The notes beneath the pieces were generated by a model. That model searched no databases and had not been told where the DNA came from. It saw only the letters and a program-made list of their open reading frames with translations. Below are positions 27,396 to 38,913 of a stretch of DNA of 64,000 bases, in pieces. The translations under genes and the position numbers were made by a program. The stretch is taken from positions 1 to 64,000 of the forward strand of contig NZ_UPSE01000073.1 of assembly GCF_900573885.1 (NCBI RefSeq). Reading direction: 5' to 3'. The stretch's first letter is position 1. Every line of letters begins with the position of its first letter. This stretch comes from Pseudomonas viridiflava (GTDB lineage Bacteria > Pseudomonadota > Gammaproteobacteria > Pseudomonadales > Pseudomonadaceae).

Positions 27396-27919
27396 CAGCG
27401 GTTCCCCTCAGTACTTGGCAGGTGCACCGATTCGACGCCGGGCTTCCCCTGCGGCAGTTGCCCGCGCAACGCCAGCACCAGTTCACCGGCGATAACCGGG
27501 ATGGCGGTCAGACCGAACAGCACGCCGATGCCGTAGAACCAGGCCATGGACAAACCGGAGGCGGGCGCGACTACGTCGAGGTTGATGCGTGCCTGCTGCC
27601 AACTGCCGCTCAGCACCAGCCAGGCGATAAACAGCATCAGCAAATGGCCGAGCGCCAGGCACAGATTGCGCCCCACCGGCGGCAGCTTCTTGATCAGCAG
27701 GTCGAGGCCCAGGTGGCTGCGTTCGCGCAGGGCGATCAGCGAGCCGAGAAACACCATCAGCACGAACAGCCAGCGCGACAGTTCTTCCGACACGGTGATG
27801 CCTGAGTTGAAGGCGTAACGCATCACCACATTGCCGAACACCATGAGCACCATGCCCAGCATGCACAGCACGACGATCAGCTTGAGAAAGCGGAAATACA
27901 GATCGATCATTTTTGTCAT
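27395..27919 (-). CDS. TRAP transporter small permease (DctQ)
   Basis: This 174-residue protein has four membrane helices and the DctQ pattern (VVMRYAFNSGITVSEELSRWLFV). It completes the TRAP transporter. It lies 62 bp downstream of the shikimate/quinate dehydrogenase gene on the same strand, so aroQ-aroE-dctQ-dctM-dctP is probably one operon driven from operator C. Confidence 0.9.
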   Translation of the reverse strand: MTKMIDLYFRFLKLIVVLCMLGMVLMVFGNVVMRYAFNSGITVSEELSRWLFVLMVFLGSLIALRERSHLGLDLLIKKLPPVGRNLCLALGHLLMLFIAWLVLSGSWQQARINLDVVAPASGLSMAWFYGIGVLFGLTAIPVIAGELVLALRGQLPQGKPGVESVHLPSTEGNR

Positions 27920-27981
27920 TGTTTTGATCTCGTAGGCGCCAGCGTGGGCGCCGTGTCAGAGGTATCGTTTCGTCGTAATCG

Positions 27982-28836
27982 TTATGCGCCCATCGCCGAG
28001 AAATGCGCCTGCATGCGCGTGGCATCCGCCGCCGCACCGCTGAACAGTTCAAACGCTTTTACCGCCTGGAACACCGCCATGGTGCCGCCGTCGAGCGTAC
28101 GGCAACCGAGCGCGCGGGCTTCGCGCAGCAGTTCGGTTTCCAAGGGGAAATACACAATTTCCGCCACCCACATCGGCGCACGCAGCAAGGCTTTGGGCAC
28201 CGGCATGCCCGGCAGTTTGGCCATGCCCATGGGCGTGGTATTCACCAGGCCATCGGCGCCTGCCATGGCGATGGGTAGGTCGGTGCCGGCGCTCGCGCGG
28301 TTGCCCGGAAAATGCGCGTTGAGATTATCGGCCAGGGCGCTGGCGCGGCTGGCGTCGACGTCAAAAATAGTCAGTTGCTCAACGCCCTCAATCAACAAGG
28401 CATGGGCCACCGCTGCGCCTGCGCCGCCTGCGCCCATCTGCACCACTTGCCCGCGGGCCACATCGCTCAGCCCCCGGCGGAAGCCTTCGGCGAAACCCAG
28501 GCAGTCGGTGTTGTGACCGATGCGCTTGCCGTTCTCGAATACCACGGTGTTTACCGCGCCGATGCCGCGCGCTTCCGGCGACAACTCATCGAGCAATGGA
28601 ATCACCGCCTGCTTGCAGGGGAAGGTGATGTTCAGGCCGGTAAAGCCGGTGTGCTGGGCGGCGTTGAGCAGGGTGGGCAAGTCGTCCAGGCCCATCTTCA
28701 GGGCGTCGATATCGATCAGGCGATACAGGTAGCGAATGCCCTGGGCGTCGCCTTCGTGCTCATGCAACGCCGGCGTGCGCGAGGCCTGAATGCCAGCGCC
28801 AATCAGGCCGGCCAGAATGCTGCGGGTGCGGGACAT
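27982..28836 (-). CDS. shikimate/quinate dehydrogenase, catabolic AroE paralogue
   Basis: This 284-residue protein has both AroE domains. The substrate domain carries SRTPALHE, NITFPCKQ with the catalytic Lys, and NTDCLGF with the catalytic Asp. The nucleotide domain carries GAGGAGAAVAHALL. After the second beta strand the sequence reads IFDVDAS, an acidic residue that suits NAD better than NADP. With an aroQ gene 2 bp upstream and TRAP genes downstream, it most likely oxidises quinate or shikimate for catabolism, not biosynthesis. The preferred substrate is inferred. Confidence 0.88.
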   Translation of the reverse strand: MSRTRSILAGLIGAGIQASRTPALHEHEGDAQGIRYLYRLIDIDALKMGLDDLPTLLNAAQHTGFTGLNITFPCKQAVIPLLDELSPEARGIGAVNTVVFENGKRIGHNTDCLGFAEGFRRGLSDVARGQVVQMGAGGAGAAVAHALLIEGVEQLTIFDVDASRASALADNLNAHFPGNRASAGTDLPIAMAGADGLVNTTPMGMAKLPGMPVPKALLRAPMWVAEIVYFPLETELLREARALGCRTLDGGTMAVFQAVKAFELFSGAAADATRMQAHFSAMGA

Positions 28837-28838
28837 GG

Positions 28839-29279
28839 TCAGGCCTTGAGCAGGTGAGCAACGTGTTCGATGGCCATGCGATAGCCATTGCTGCCGAAGC
28901 CGGCGAGCACGGCAACGGCGATGCCAGACACGTAAGAGTGATGACGGAATTCTTCGCGCTTGTGCACGTTGGAAAGGTGCACTTCGATAACCGGCAATTC
29001 GCTGGCGACCAGCGCGTCGCGGATGGCGACCGAGGTGTGCGTCCAGGCACCGGGATTGATCACGATGGCGGCGCAGCGGCCGCGGGACTGATGAATCCAG
29101 TCGATCAACTGGCCTTCGTGATTGGTTTGCTCGAACTCGACGCTAAGGTCCAGCGCTTCGCCGGTCTGGCGGCACAGTGCGCCAATGTCAGCGAGGGTTT
29201 CGTGGCCGTAGGTGGCCGGTTCGCGGGTGCCGAGCATATTGAGATTGGGGCCGTTAAGCACCAGCACGGTACGGGGCAT
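28839..29279 (-). CDS. aroQ: 3-dehydroquinate dehydratase, type II
   Basis: This 146-residue protein is a type II dehydroquinase. It has [17 protein letters not shown] with the active-site Arg and Tyr, [17 protein letters not shown], and [20 protein letters not shown] with the catalytic His. It interconverts dehydroquinate and dehydroshikimate. It is the first gene of the TRAP operon and has its own operator upstream, which marks it as a catabolic copy. The ribosome site is GGAGAA. Confidence 0.94.
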   Translation of the reverse strand: MPRTVLVLNGPNLNMLGTREPATYGHETLADIGALCRQTGEALDLSVEFEQTNHEGQLIDWIHQSRGRCAAIVINPGAWTHTSVAIRDALVASELPVIEVHLSNVHKREEFRHHSYVSGIAVAVLAGFGSNGYRMAIEHVAHLLKA

Positions 29280-29345
29280 GAAAGCGTTCTCCAGTTCTTA
29301 TTGTTGTTCTGGCGGGCGAGCAGCCAAAAGCGTGTAGGAGAAAAT

Positions 29346-29401
29346 GTACTAACTGGTTAATTCGGTCAATGGGCTGTTTCTACGACGTTCGATAATCGAC
29401 C
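29346..29401. promoter_or_regulatory. compound operator C (aroQ operon / chemoreceptor promoter)
   Basis: GTACTAACTGGTTAA at 29346-29360 is the reverse complement of the second motif of operators A and B. GTTCGATAATCGACC at 29387-29401 is the PcaR-like box. Read toward aroQ, the order is again box then second motif, but the centres are 41 bp apart, about two helical turns more. The aroQ start is 67 bp away. Confidence 0.68.
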
Positions 29402-29545
29402 ACTTTTGCTCCGAACGTGCATCCGCCGCCGACGCGGTATCAGGGCGCCAAATGTTCCTTAAGGTTGTGTCAGGTAAGTCGATATATTGCGTAGGAGTCA
29501 GCCGATAGAGCTGGCCGCATCTGCCTCGATCTTCTGGAGATACCC

Positions 29546-31486
29546 ATGTTTGGATGGCTTACTCAGGCGCTGAGCAATATCAGCGTCGGCGCAAAACTGG
29601 CCCTTGGTTTTGCATCGGTGCTGCTGCTGACGCTGTTGATCACCCTGGCCGGCTGGCTTGGGTTGAGCTCCGTGCTGGAGCGCGGCGACAAGCTGGCGGC
29701 TATTTCCAAATTGGGCGCCATTGCCCGCGATGTGCGCATCGCTCGTCTCACCTACGCGCAAAACAGCGACGCCGCCCATAACGCCGCCGTGGTCGACAAC
29801 CTCGACAAATTCGACGCTGGCGTTCAGAGCGGCAACCAGATCATGAAATCGCCGAACGACTTGGTTCTGTTGAAGCAGGCGGGGGATGCCAGCAGCCAGT
29901 ACCGACAGGCGTTCAACCAGATGACCCAGGCCGTCGCCACCCGTGAAGCCTTGCGCGGCCAGTTCGGCAAATTTGCCGACGCGGCAGTCGCCGAGGTGGG
30001 CAATGTGGCAACGGCGGTGCGTGCCGAGCCCGTCAGCGAGGAAAACGCCGAGCTGCATCAACAGGTGCTCGATGCCCTGATCGCCCAGAACAGCCTGATT
30101 CAAACCGCCCGGTTCGAGCTGCGGGGGTTCACCTACAGCGGCCGGGTTGAGCTGCAGCAGCCGGCGCTCGCGGCCATCGACCAGGCGCTTGGTAACCTCA
30201 AAACCCTATCGGACAAAGTTTCCAGCGAGCAGGCCGCCGGTTTGCAGAAAGCGGCGGATGCCTTGAACGGTTATCGCGCTACGGTCGGTCAGTTCGCAAC
30301 CGCGCTGGCCACTATCGCGGCGGCGCAGGCAGTTCTGGATGTGCAGATCAAACAGATTTTCGACGCCTGCGCGCAGCTCACCGTCAGCCAGAACACCAAG
30401 CGTGATACCGAGGAGGCCGAGGCGAAAATCGTCTTGCTGGTCGCTTCGTTGGTTGCGGTGATACTCGGCCTGATTGCCGCGCTGTTTATCACTCGGCAAA
30501 TTGTTGGTCCGCTGAAAACCGTGCTGCGCCGGGTAGAACGCATCGCCTCGGGCGACCTCAGCCACGACATTGAAACCCGTCGCGGTGATGAGCTTGGCCA
30601 ACTGCAAAGCAGCATGCAGAACATGACCCTGGGCCTGCGTGAACTGATTGGTGGCATTCGCGACGGCGTCACGCAAATCGCCAGCGCGGCGGAGCAGCTG
30701 TCTGCCGTGACTGAGCAAACCAGCGCCGGCGTGAACAATCAGAAAATCGAGACCGACCAGGTCGCCACCGCCATGCACGAGATGACCGCTACCGTTCAGG
30801 AAGTGGCGCGTAACGCCGAGGAAGCATCCGAAGCGGCGAAAGCGGCGGACCTGCAAGCCCGTGATGGCGATCGGGTTGTCGGCGAAGCCGTGGCCCAGAT
30901 CGAGCGCCTGGCCGTTGCCGTGGGCGACTCCACCGATGCCATGAACGAGCTCAAGCGTGAGAGCGACAAGATCGGCAGCGTGCTCGACGTGATCAAATCC
31001 GTGGCCCAGCAAACCAACCTTTTGGCGCTGAACGCCGCCATCGAAGCCGCCCGTGCCGGTGAAGCCGGCCGAGGCTTCGCCGTGGTCGCCGATGAAGTGC
31101 GCAGCCTGGCGCAGCGCACCCAGCAGTCCACCGAAGAAATTGAAGACCTCATCAGTGGCCTGCAAACCGGCACCCAGCAGGTCGCGAGCACCCTGGAAAG
31201 TAGCCGCGAACTCACCGACAGCAGCGTGCAACTGACCCGCAGCGCGGGGAACGCCCTGGGCAGCATCACCCGTACGGTTTCGGCGATTCAGGCCATGAAC
31301 CTGCAAATTGCCACGGCGGCCGAAGAGCAGACCGCCGTGGCCGAAGAGATCAACCGCAGCGTATTGAACGTGCGTGACGTTTCCGAACAAACCGCCGCCG
31401 CCAGCGAAGAAACCGCCGCCTCGAGCGTTGAGCTGGCGCGTCTGGGCGGGCATCTGCAAAGCCTGGTGCAGCGTTTCCGGGTTTAA
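29546..31486 (+). CDS. methyl-accepting chemotaxis protein with a long helical sensor domain
   Basis: This 646-residue receptor has a first membrane helix near residues 18-40, a periplasmic domain of about 250 residues, and a second helix at about 293-312. A HAMP domain follows, then a cytoplasmic four-helix bundle with the tip [37 protein letters not shown] near residues 485-520. The sensor length suits the helical bimodular (HBM) type known from P. putida receptors for organic acids, rather than the shorter 4HB type. It is divergent from the aroQ-TRAP operon and shares its promoter region with operator C. Quinate, shikimate or protocatechuate are likely signals, by context only. Confidence 0.9.
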   Translation: MFGWLTQALSNISVGAKLALGFASVLLLTLLITLAGWLGLSSVLERGDKLAAISKLGAIARDVRIARLTYAQNSDAAHNAAVVDNLDKFDAGVQSGNQIMKSPNDLVLLKQAGDASSQYRQAFNQMTQAVATREALRGQFGKFADAAVAEVGNVATAVRAEPVSEENAELHQQVLDALIAQNSLIQTARFELRGFTYSGRVELQQPALAAIDQALGNLKTLSDKVSSEQAAGLQKAADALNGYRATVGQFATALATIAAAQAVLDVQIKQIFDACAQLTVSQNTKRDTEEAEAKIVLLVASLVAVILGLIAALFITRQIVGPLKTVLRRVERIASGDLSHDIETRRGDELGQLQSSMQNMTLGLRELIGGIRDGVTQIASAAEQLSAVTEQTSAGVNNQKIETDQVATAMHEMTATVQEVARNAEEASEAAKAADLQARDGDRVVGEAVAQIERLAVAVGDSTDAMNELKRESDKIGSVLDVIKSVAQQTNLLALNAAIEAARAGEAGRGFAVVADEVRSLAQRTQQSTEEIEDLISGLQTGTQQVASTLESSRELTDSSVQLTRSAGNALGSITRTVSAIQAMNLQIATAAEEQTAVAEEINRSVLNVRDVSEQTAAASEETAASSVELARLGGHLQSLVQRFRV

Positions 31487-31499
31487 AGCAAAAGCTTCG

Positions 31500-32130
31500 C
31501 GAGCAAGCTCGCTCCTACAGGGCATCGAGAACCTGTGGGAGCGGCTTTAGCCGCGATTGGTTGGGCCTGGAAATGGGTTTCTGATCTGGGGAAAAGCTCG
31601 CGGCTAAAGCCCCTCCTACAGGGCACCGAAATCCTGTGGGAGCGGCTTTAGCCGCGAATGGTTGGGCCTGGAAATGGGTTTCTGATCTGGGGAAAAGCTC
31701 GCGGCTAAAGCCCCTCCTACAGGGCACCGAAATCCTGTGGGAGCGGCTTTAGCCGCGAATGGTTGGGCCTGGAAATGGGTTTCTGATCTGGGGAAAAGCT
31801 CGCGGCTAAAGCCCCTCCTACAGGGCACCGAAATCCTGTGGGAGCGGCTTTAGCCGCGAATGGTTGGGCCTGGAAATGGGTTTCTGATCTGGGGAAAAGC
31901 TCGCGGCTAAAGCCCCTCCTACAGGACACCGAAATCCTGTGGGAGCGGCTTTAGCCGCGATTGGCCGGGCCTGGAAATGGGGTTTCTGATCTGGGGAAAA
32001 GCTCGCGGCTAAAGCCCCTCCTATAGGACATCGAAATCCTGTGGGAGCGGCTTTAGCCGCGATTGGCCGGGCCTGGAAACGGGGTTTCTGAGCTGGGGAA
32101 AAGCTCGCGGCTAAAGCCGCTCCTACAGGT
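31500..32130. repeat. tandem array of REP pairs, period 101 bp, about six copies
   Basis: The core CCTGTGGGAGCGGCTTTAGCCGCG recurs every 101 bp (about 31532, 31633, 31734, 31835, 31936, 32037). It alternates with an inverted core (CTCGCGGCTAAAGCCCCTCC) and a linker containing TTGGGCCTGGAAATGGG. The middle copies are almost identical; the outer ones differ at a few bases. The array fills the space between the convergent chemoreceptor and DUF2207 genes. Confidence 0.95.
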
Positions 32131-32145
32131 TTAGCCGCCCGCTAC

Positions 32146-34158
<2,013 letters not shown>

Positions 34159-34159
34159 G

Positions 34160-34726
34160 TCAAAACTCCATTTTTGGCGATTGCGCCTGGCTGGCGTCGT
34201 CCAGAGAAAAATACGCGGCGCCGCTGAAACCGAATGCCTTGGCGATCACATTGCTGGGCACCGACTCCACCAGCACATTCAGTTCGCGCACTGCACCGTT
34301 GTAATAACGGCGGGCCATTTGAATATGTTCTTCCACATCGCTGAGGCTGCGCTGCAAATCCAGAAACACGGCGTCGGCTTTCAGGTCGGGGTACGCCTCG
34401 GCGCGGGCCAACACCTGCTTGAGCGTTGTTGAAACCTGGCTTTCTGCAGCGCCACGTTCCGGCGCGCCGGCCGCTTCGACACGTTGCGCCTGATTACGCT
34501 GCTCGGTGAGCGCCGCCAGCGTGCTGCTTTCATACGCCATAAAGCGCTTCACACAGTCGACCAGTTGCGGAATCAGGCTGGAGCGACGCTTGAGCTGTAC
34601 ATCGATGTCGCTCCACGCGGCGGCAACGCGCGCGCGGTTGAACACAAGACGGTTGTAGCCATACATCACGCCGGCTGCGATCAGCACCAACACCGCGATC
34701 ACGGCCCACATCATGGTTCCCTGCAT
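34160..34726 (-). CDS. lemA: LemA family protein
   Basis: This 188-residue protein has an N-terminal membrane helix (about residues 4-24) and an alpha-helical LemA domain with NRLVFNRARVAAAWSDIDVQLKRR and RRYYNGAVRELNVLVESVP. LemA proteins are membrane anchored; their molecular role is poorly known. The ribosome site GGAGTGAGG is strong. It forms an operon with the DUF2207 gene. This is not the LemA/GacS sensor kinase of Pseudomonas, which shares only the name. Confidence 0.9.
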   Translation of the reverse strand: MQGTMMWAVIAVLVLIAAGVMYGYNRLVFNRARVAAAWSDIDVQLKRRSSLIPQLVDCVKRFMAYESSTLAALTEQRNQAQRVEAAGAPERGAAESQVSTTLKQVLARAEAYPDLKADAVFLDLQRSLSDVEEHIQMARRYYNGAVRELNVLVESVPSNVIAKAFGFSGAAYFSLDDASQAQSPKMEF

Positions 34727-34927
34727 TGCCTCACTCCCTGGTGGACGGGTTGCTGCGTACTGGCCCGTATCTGGCTGGCGATCCTACTGCAAAAACGAGG
34801 CGATCCGTTGCATTTGAGAAATTACCTACAAGCGACCGCAACGCATCGGAACGCGCCGGCCGGCCAGTGGCCGTAGGGTTCTGCTCCTGAATTTTCACCC
34901 CGCGTTCGGGTTCAGGAGAGCAGCGAT

Positions 34928-35167
34928 ATGAGCAAAATCGAAATGGTATTGGTAACGGCAGGCGTGCTGCTGATGGCGTTGGCGGCAGCGCTGCTGGTTG
35001 TGTACCGGCGGGCAGCGGACTGTGTCGATGTGACCACCCTGCATTGCCATGACGTTGCGTTCGCGTACGAGGGCGGCGGCAAGCTGGCGCTGCTCTCAGC
35101 CTTTTTACTGTTCCTGATCGCCGCGCTGCTGGGCTTGTTTCGACACAACGACCGGCATCCACGCTAA
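34928..35167 (+). CDS. small membrane protein, unknown
   Basis: This 79-residue protein has two predicted membrane helices (about residues 7-25 and 53-71). The loop between them carries two cysteines (CVDVTTLHC). I do not recognise the family. TTCAGGAGAGCAG before the ATG is a good ribosome site, which supports a real gene. Confidence 0.6.
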   Translation: MSKIEMVLVTAGVLLMALAAALLVVYRRAADCVDVTTLHCHDVAFAYEGGGKLALLSAFLLFLIAALLGLFRHNDRHPR

Positions 35168-35187
35168 TGCTTGCTGTGACGCAGAAA

Positions 35188-35218
35188 TGAAAAACCCCGG
35201 CGCGTGGGCCGGGGCTTA
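35188..35218 (-). terminator. terminator of the pnt operon
   Basis: On the minus strand AGCCCCGGC / GCCGGGGT closes a GC-rich stem, followed by five Ts. It lies about 20 bp after the pntB stop. Confidence 0.88.
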
Positions 35219-35238
35219 AGGGTTTCACTGCACGGTTC

Positions 35239-36675
35239 TTATTCGACCGCTTTAACCATATCTTCGATAACTTTCTTCGCGTCGCCGAACACCATCATGG
35301 TCTTGTCCAGGTAGAACAGTTCGTTGTCCAGACCGGCATAGCCGCTGGCCATCGAACGCTTGTTGACGATGATGGTTTTGGCTTTGAACGCTTCCAGAAT
35401 CGGCATGCCGGCAATCGGCGAATTCGGATCGTTCTTCGCTGCCGGGTTGACCACGTCGTTGGCGCCCAACACCAGCACCACGTCGGCCTGACCAAACTCG
35501 GAGTTGATGTCTTCCATTTCGAACACCTGGTCGTACGGCACTTCGGCCTCGGCCAGCAGTACGTTCATGTGGCCAGGCATACGACCGGCAACCGGGTGAA
35601 TCGCGTACTTCACGGTTACGCCACGGTGAGTCAGCTTCTCGGTCAGCTCTTTCAGCGCGTGCTGAGCACGGGCCACCGCCAGGCCGTAGCCGGGAACGAT
35701 GATCACGGTGTCGGCGTTGGTGAGCAGGAAGGTGGCGTCATCAGCCGAACCGGATTTCACCGGACGCGCTTCTTTCGAACCGCCTGTGGCTGCCGCGTCG
35801 GTCGCGCCGCCGAAACCACCACCAATCACGTTGAAGAACGAACGGTTCATCGCCTTGCACATGATGTACGAGAGGATCGCGCCGCTCGAACCCACCAGCG
35901 AACCGGCAATGATCAGCATCGAGTTGTTCAGCGAGAAACCGATACCGGCCGCCGCCCAGCCCGAATAGCTGTTGAGCATCGACACCACGACCGGCATGTC
36001 CGCGCCGCCAATCGGGATGATGATCAGCACACCCAGAATGAACGCCAGCGCCAGCATCACAGCGAACGCCGTCAGGTTGCCGGTGAACATAAAGAACAGA
36101 CCCAGCCCCAGCGTGCTCAGACCCAGAATCAGGTTGAGTTTGTGCTGGCCGGCAAACACCACCGGCGCGCCCTGGAACAGACGGAACTTGTATTTGCCCG
36201 ATAGCTTGCCGAACGCGATGACGGAACCGGAGAAGGTAATCGCACCGATGGCCGCGCCCAGGAACAGCTCCAGACGGTTACCGGCCGGAATGGCGTCGCC
36301 CAGTTGCTTGACGATACCCAGCGACTGCGGCTCAACCACAGCGGCAATGGCAATGAACACCGCCGCCAGGCCGATCATGCTGTGCATGAAGGCAACCAGC
36401 TCCGGCATTTTGGTCATTTCAACGCGCTTGGCCATGATCGAACCGGCCGTGCCGCCGACCAGCAAACCGACGATGACGTAACCAATGCCCTGGGTGGCGA
36501 TGTCGGCGCCGAGCTTGTAGATCAAGCCAACGGTGGTCAGCACGGCCAGGGCCATGCCGAGCATGCCGAAGAAGTTACCGCGACGCGACGTGGTCGGGTG
36601 CGACAGGCCCTTGAGCGCTTGGATAAAGCAGATCGAAGCGATCAGATACAGGGTCGTTACCAGATTCATGCTCAT
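35239..36675 (-). CDS. pntB: NAD(P) transhydrogenase, beta subunit
   Basis: This 478-residue protein has about nine membrane helices and a C-terminal NADP-binding domain with IVPGYGLAVARAQHALKEL and HPVAGRMPGHMNVLLAEA. With PntAa and PntAb it forms the proton-translocating transhydrogenase of the inner membrane, which reduces NADP with NADH. Its start overlaps the pntAb stop by 1 bp. Confidence 0.96.
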   Translation of the reverse strand: MSMNLVTTLYLIASICFIQALKGLSHPTTSRRGNFFGMLGMALAVLTTVGLIYKLGADIATQGIGYVIVGLLVGGTAGSIMAKRVEMTKMPELVAFMHSMIGLAAVFIAIAAVVEPQSLGIVKQLGDAIPAGNRLELFLGAAIGAITFSGSVIAFGKLSGKYKFRLFQGAPVVFAGQHKLNLILGLSTLGLGLFFMFTGNLTAFAVMLALAFILGVLIIIPIGGADMPVVVSMLNSYSGWAAAGIGFSLNNSMLIIAGSLVGSSGAILSYIMCKAMNRSFFNVIGGGFGGATDAAATGGSKEARPVKSGSADDATFLLTNADTVIIVPGYGLAVARAQHALKELTEKLTHRGVTVKYAIHPVAGRMPGHMNVLLAEAEVPYDQVFEMEDINSEFGQADVVLVLGANDVVNPAAKNDPNSPIAGMPILEAFKAKTIIVNKRSMASGYAGLDNELFYLDKTMMVFGDAKKVIEDMVKAVE

Positions 36676-36995
36676 TACTTGTCACCCTCTGCTTTGGCCT
36701 TGGGCGCTTTCTTCTTGAACATTTCCAGCATGCGGCGGGTTACCAAAAAACCACCGAACACGTTTACCGCGGCCAGGGCCACAGCCAGGGTGCCCATGGT
36801 TTTGCCCAGCGGCGTTACGGTGAGGGCAGCGGCCAGCATGGCACCGACGATCACGATGGCCGAGATGGCGTTGGTCACGGCCATCAGCGGGGTGTGCAGC
36901 GCAGGTGTCACGTTCCAGACCACGTGGTAGCCAACATAAATGGCCAGCACGAAGATGATCAGGTTGTAGATACCGGGGGAGATCAGCTCTTCCAT
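36675..36995 (-). CDS. pntAb: NAD(P) transhydrogenase, alpha subunit part 2
   Basis: This 106-residue protein has three membrane helices and matches the membrane part of the alpha subunit. In E. coli it is fused to the NAD-binding part; in Pseudomonas it is a separate gene, as here. It lies 11 bp after pntAa and overlaps pntB. Confidence 0.95.
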   Translation of the reverse strand: MEELISPGIYNLIIFVLAIYVGYHVVWNVTPALHTPLMAVTNAISAIVIVGAMLAAALTVTPLGKTMGTLAVALAAVNVFGGFLVTRRMLEMFKKKAPKAKAEGDK

Positions 36996-37006
36996 TTTTC
37001 TTGTCC

Positions 37007-38128
37007 TCAGCCGTTCTTACGCACGACTTGGCCGTCGCGGCACATCAGGCACGCGGCGACGATGTCGTCTTCCAGGTTGACGTGGAACTTGCCTTCGCTG
37101 TCGATGACCAGCTTGAGGAAGTCCAGCAAGTTGCGGGCGTACAGCGCCGAAGCGTCTGCCGCGACCAGCGCTGCCAGGTTGGTGTGGCCGACGATGGTGA
37201 CACCGTGCTTGACCACCACCTGATCCGCTTCAGTCAGCGGGCAGTTGCCGCCTTGCGCAGCCGCGAGGTCGATCACCACGGAACCGGGCTTCATCTGCTC
37301 AACGGTTTCGGCACTCAGCAACACCGGTGCCTTGCGGCCCGGAATCAGTGCGGTGGTGATGACGATGTCGGCTTGCTTGGCGCGCTCATGCACGGCAACC
37401 GCCTGACGCTGCATCCACGACGCCGGCATCGGGCGGGCATAGCCGCCAACGCCTTCAGCGCATTCGCGCTCCTCGTCGGTTTCGTACGGCACGTCAACGA
37501 ACTTGGCGCCGAGCGACTCGATTTGCTCCTTCACCGCCGGACGCACGTCCGAGGCCTCGATCACCGCACCCAGGCGCTTGGCCGTGGCGATGGCCTGCAG
37601 ACCGGCAACACCAGCGCCGAGAATCAGCACGCGAGCGGCCTTCACGGTACCGGCAGCGGTCATCAGCATCGGCATAAAGCGCGGATAGTGATGAGCCGCC
37701 AGCAACACAGCCTTGTAGCCGGCAATGTTGGCTTGCGAACTCAGCACATCGAGGCTTTGCGCGCGGGACGTGCGCGGCGCGGCTTCGAGGGCGAAAGCGG
37801 TGACGCCGCGTTCAGCCATCTGCGCAATGTTTTCGCTGTTGAAGGGATTGAGCATGCCGACCAGCACCGCGCCGGATTTGAGCTGAGCCAGCTCGGCGGC
37901 ATTGGGCGCCACGACCTTGAGCACCAGGTCGGCGCCCAGGGCTGCGGCGGCGTCGCCAATGCTGGCGCCAACGGCTTGATAGGCACTGTCGGGCACGCTG
38001 GCGCTAACGCCGGCCCCGCTTTGTACAGTCACCTGATGGCCTTGGGCGATCAGCTTTTTAATGGTTTCCGGCGTCGCGGCAACCCGCGTTTCGCCAGTAA
38101 AGGTCTCGAGAGGAACACCAATGTGCAC
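37007..38128 (-). CDS. pntAa: NAD(P) transhydrogenase, alpha subunit part 1
   Basis: This 373-residue NAD-binding subunit starts [21 protein letters not shown] and contains the dinucleotide-binding [19 protein letters not shown] set the start at the GTG at 38128, which has AGGAG upstream and gives the family length. The frame is open for 19 codons further. It is the first gene of pntAa-pntAb-pntB. Confidence 0.93.
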   Translation of the reverse strand: MHIGVPLETFTGETRVAATPETIKKLIAQGHQVTVQSGAGVSASVPDSAYQAVGASIGDAAAALGADLVLKVVAPNAAELAQLKSGAVLVGMLNPFNSENIAQMAERGVTAFALEAAPRTSRAQSLDVLSSQANIAGYKAVLLAAHHYPRFMPMLMTAAGTVKAARVLILGAGVAGLQAIATAKRLGAVIEASDVRPAVKEQIESLGAKFVDVPYETDEERECAEGVGGYARPMPASWMQRQAVAVHERAKQADIVITTALIPGRKAPVLLSAETVEQMKPGSVVIDLAAAQGGNCPLTEADQVVVKHGVTIVGHTNLAALVAADASALYARNLLDFLKLVIDSEGKFHVNLEDDIVAACLMCRDGQVVRKNG

Positions 38129-38913
38129 TTCATATCTCCTGCGTGATCGTTTTTCAAAAAAACCAGAGCACTGCGGGTGGCGCACTGGGGTGGATCAGCA
38201 CAATCCCTACTTGGCACCTCTGTCGGGCAGCCTTGCGGTAGCGGGGCGCGGCATTTTGCAGGTGAACCGTTAGGCCATCAAGGAGTTCTGAAGGCCAACC
38301 TGGAGATAACTACAAGTCACGCTGTGACCGACCGTTCAGCCTATCTCGCCGAAAGCAGCGCTTGATGCGGCTTGCAGCTTGACGCCAAGCCGCTTGTAGC
38401 GGAATTGGCATCCCTGACGTGAATAACCGTTCATCAGGTCAAGACGGGTTAGTGGCGGATCTGTTGTGTGGCTTGCTTTGTATCTCTAACTCGCTGTTTA
38501 TTAATGTAATTATCAGTTTTAGCGCCGTTTTTTCGGTAGTAAAACTGTAGCTTTGTGCTTTGTTGACTACGGGGTCAGCAAAAGGCCACGGTTCATCGCA
38601 TAAATCGCTGAAAGCCACGGGGTTACTGGTCTTTCGCCAATTCTCCACGCAACGTCGCGCATGCTTTTTATCAGGCTTATGTCGCTTTTTCGACTTTTTT
38701 TATCGCTAAGCGGTGAGGAGGGGCCAAAAACGGCGCGTTTTGGGCCTGATTGGAGGGTTAATTACCTGCCTGAATCGTGGGTAATAAGAGGTTTTGGTAG
38801 TGCGGCGGGCTCGCATTAACCAATTTTCTATACTTCTGTAGGAGCGGCTTCAGCCGCGATGCTTTTGCTTTGAAGGTTTCGATCTGCCGCTTTTGATCTC
38901 GCGCTTTTGATTT
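38129..38913. other. intergenic, no convincing gene; one REP core
   Basis: The stretch upstream of pntAa has an AT-richer part near 38450-38720 and one REP core (GTAGGAGCGGCTTCAGCCGCG) at about 38838-38860. A 69-codon minus frame at 38439-38648 has no ribosome site or recognisable content. The pnt promoter should lie near 38150-38350. Confidence 0.55.

Noticed and set aside
31500..32130. CRISPR array
   Set aside because: The 101-bp units are nearly identical throughout with no unique spacers and no cas genes; they are REP pairs.
38439..38648. Minus-strand 69-codon gene
   Set aside because: It lies in AT-richer intergenic DNA, has no ribosome site and no recognisable content.
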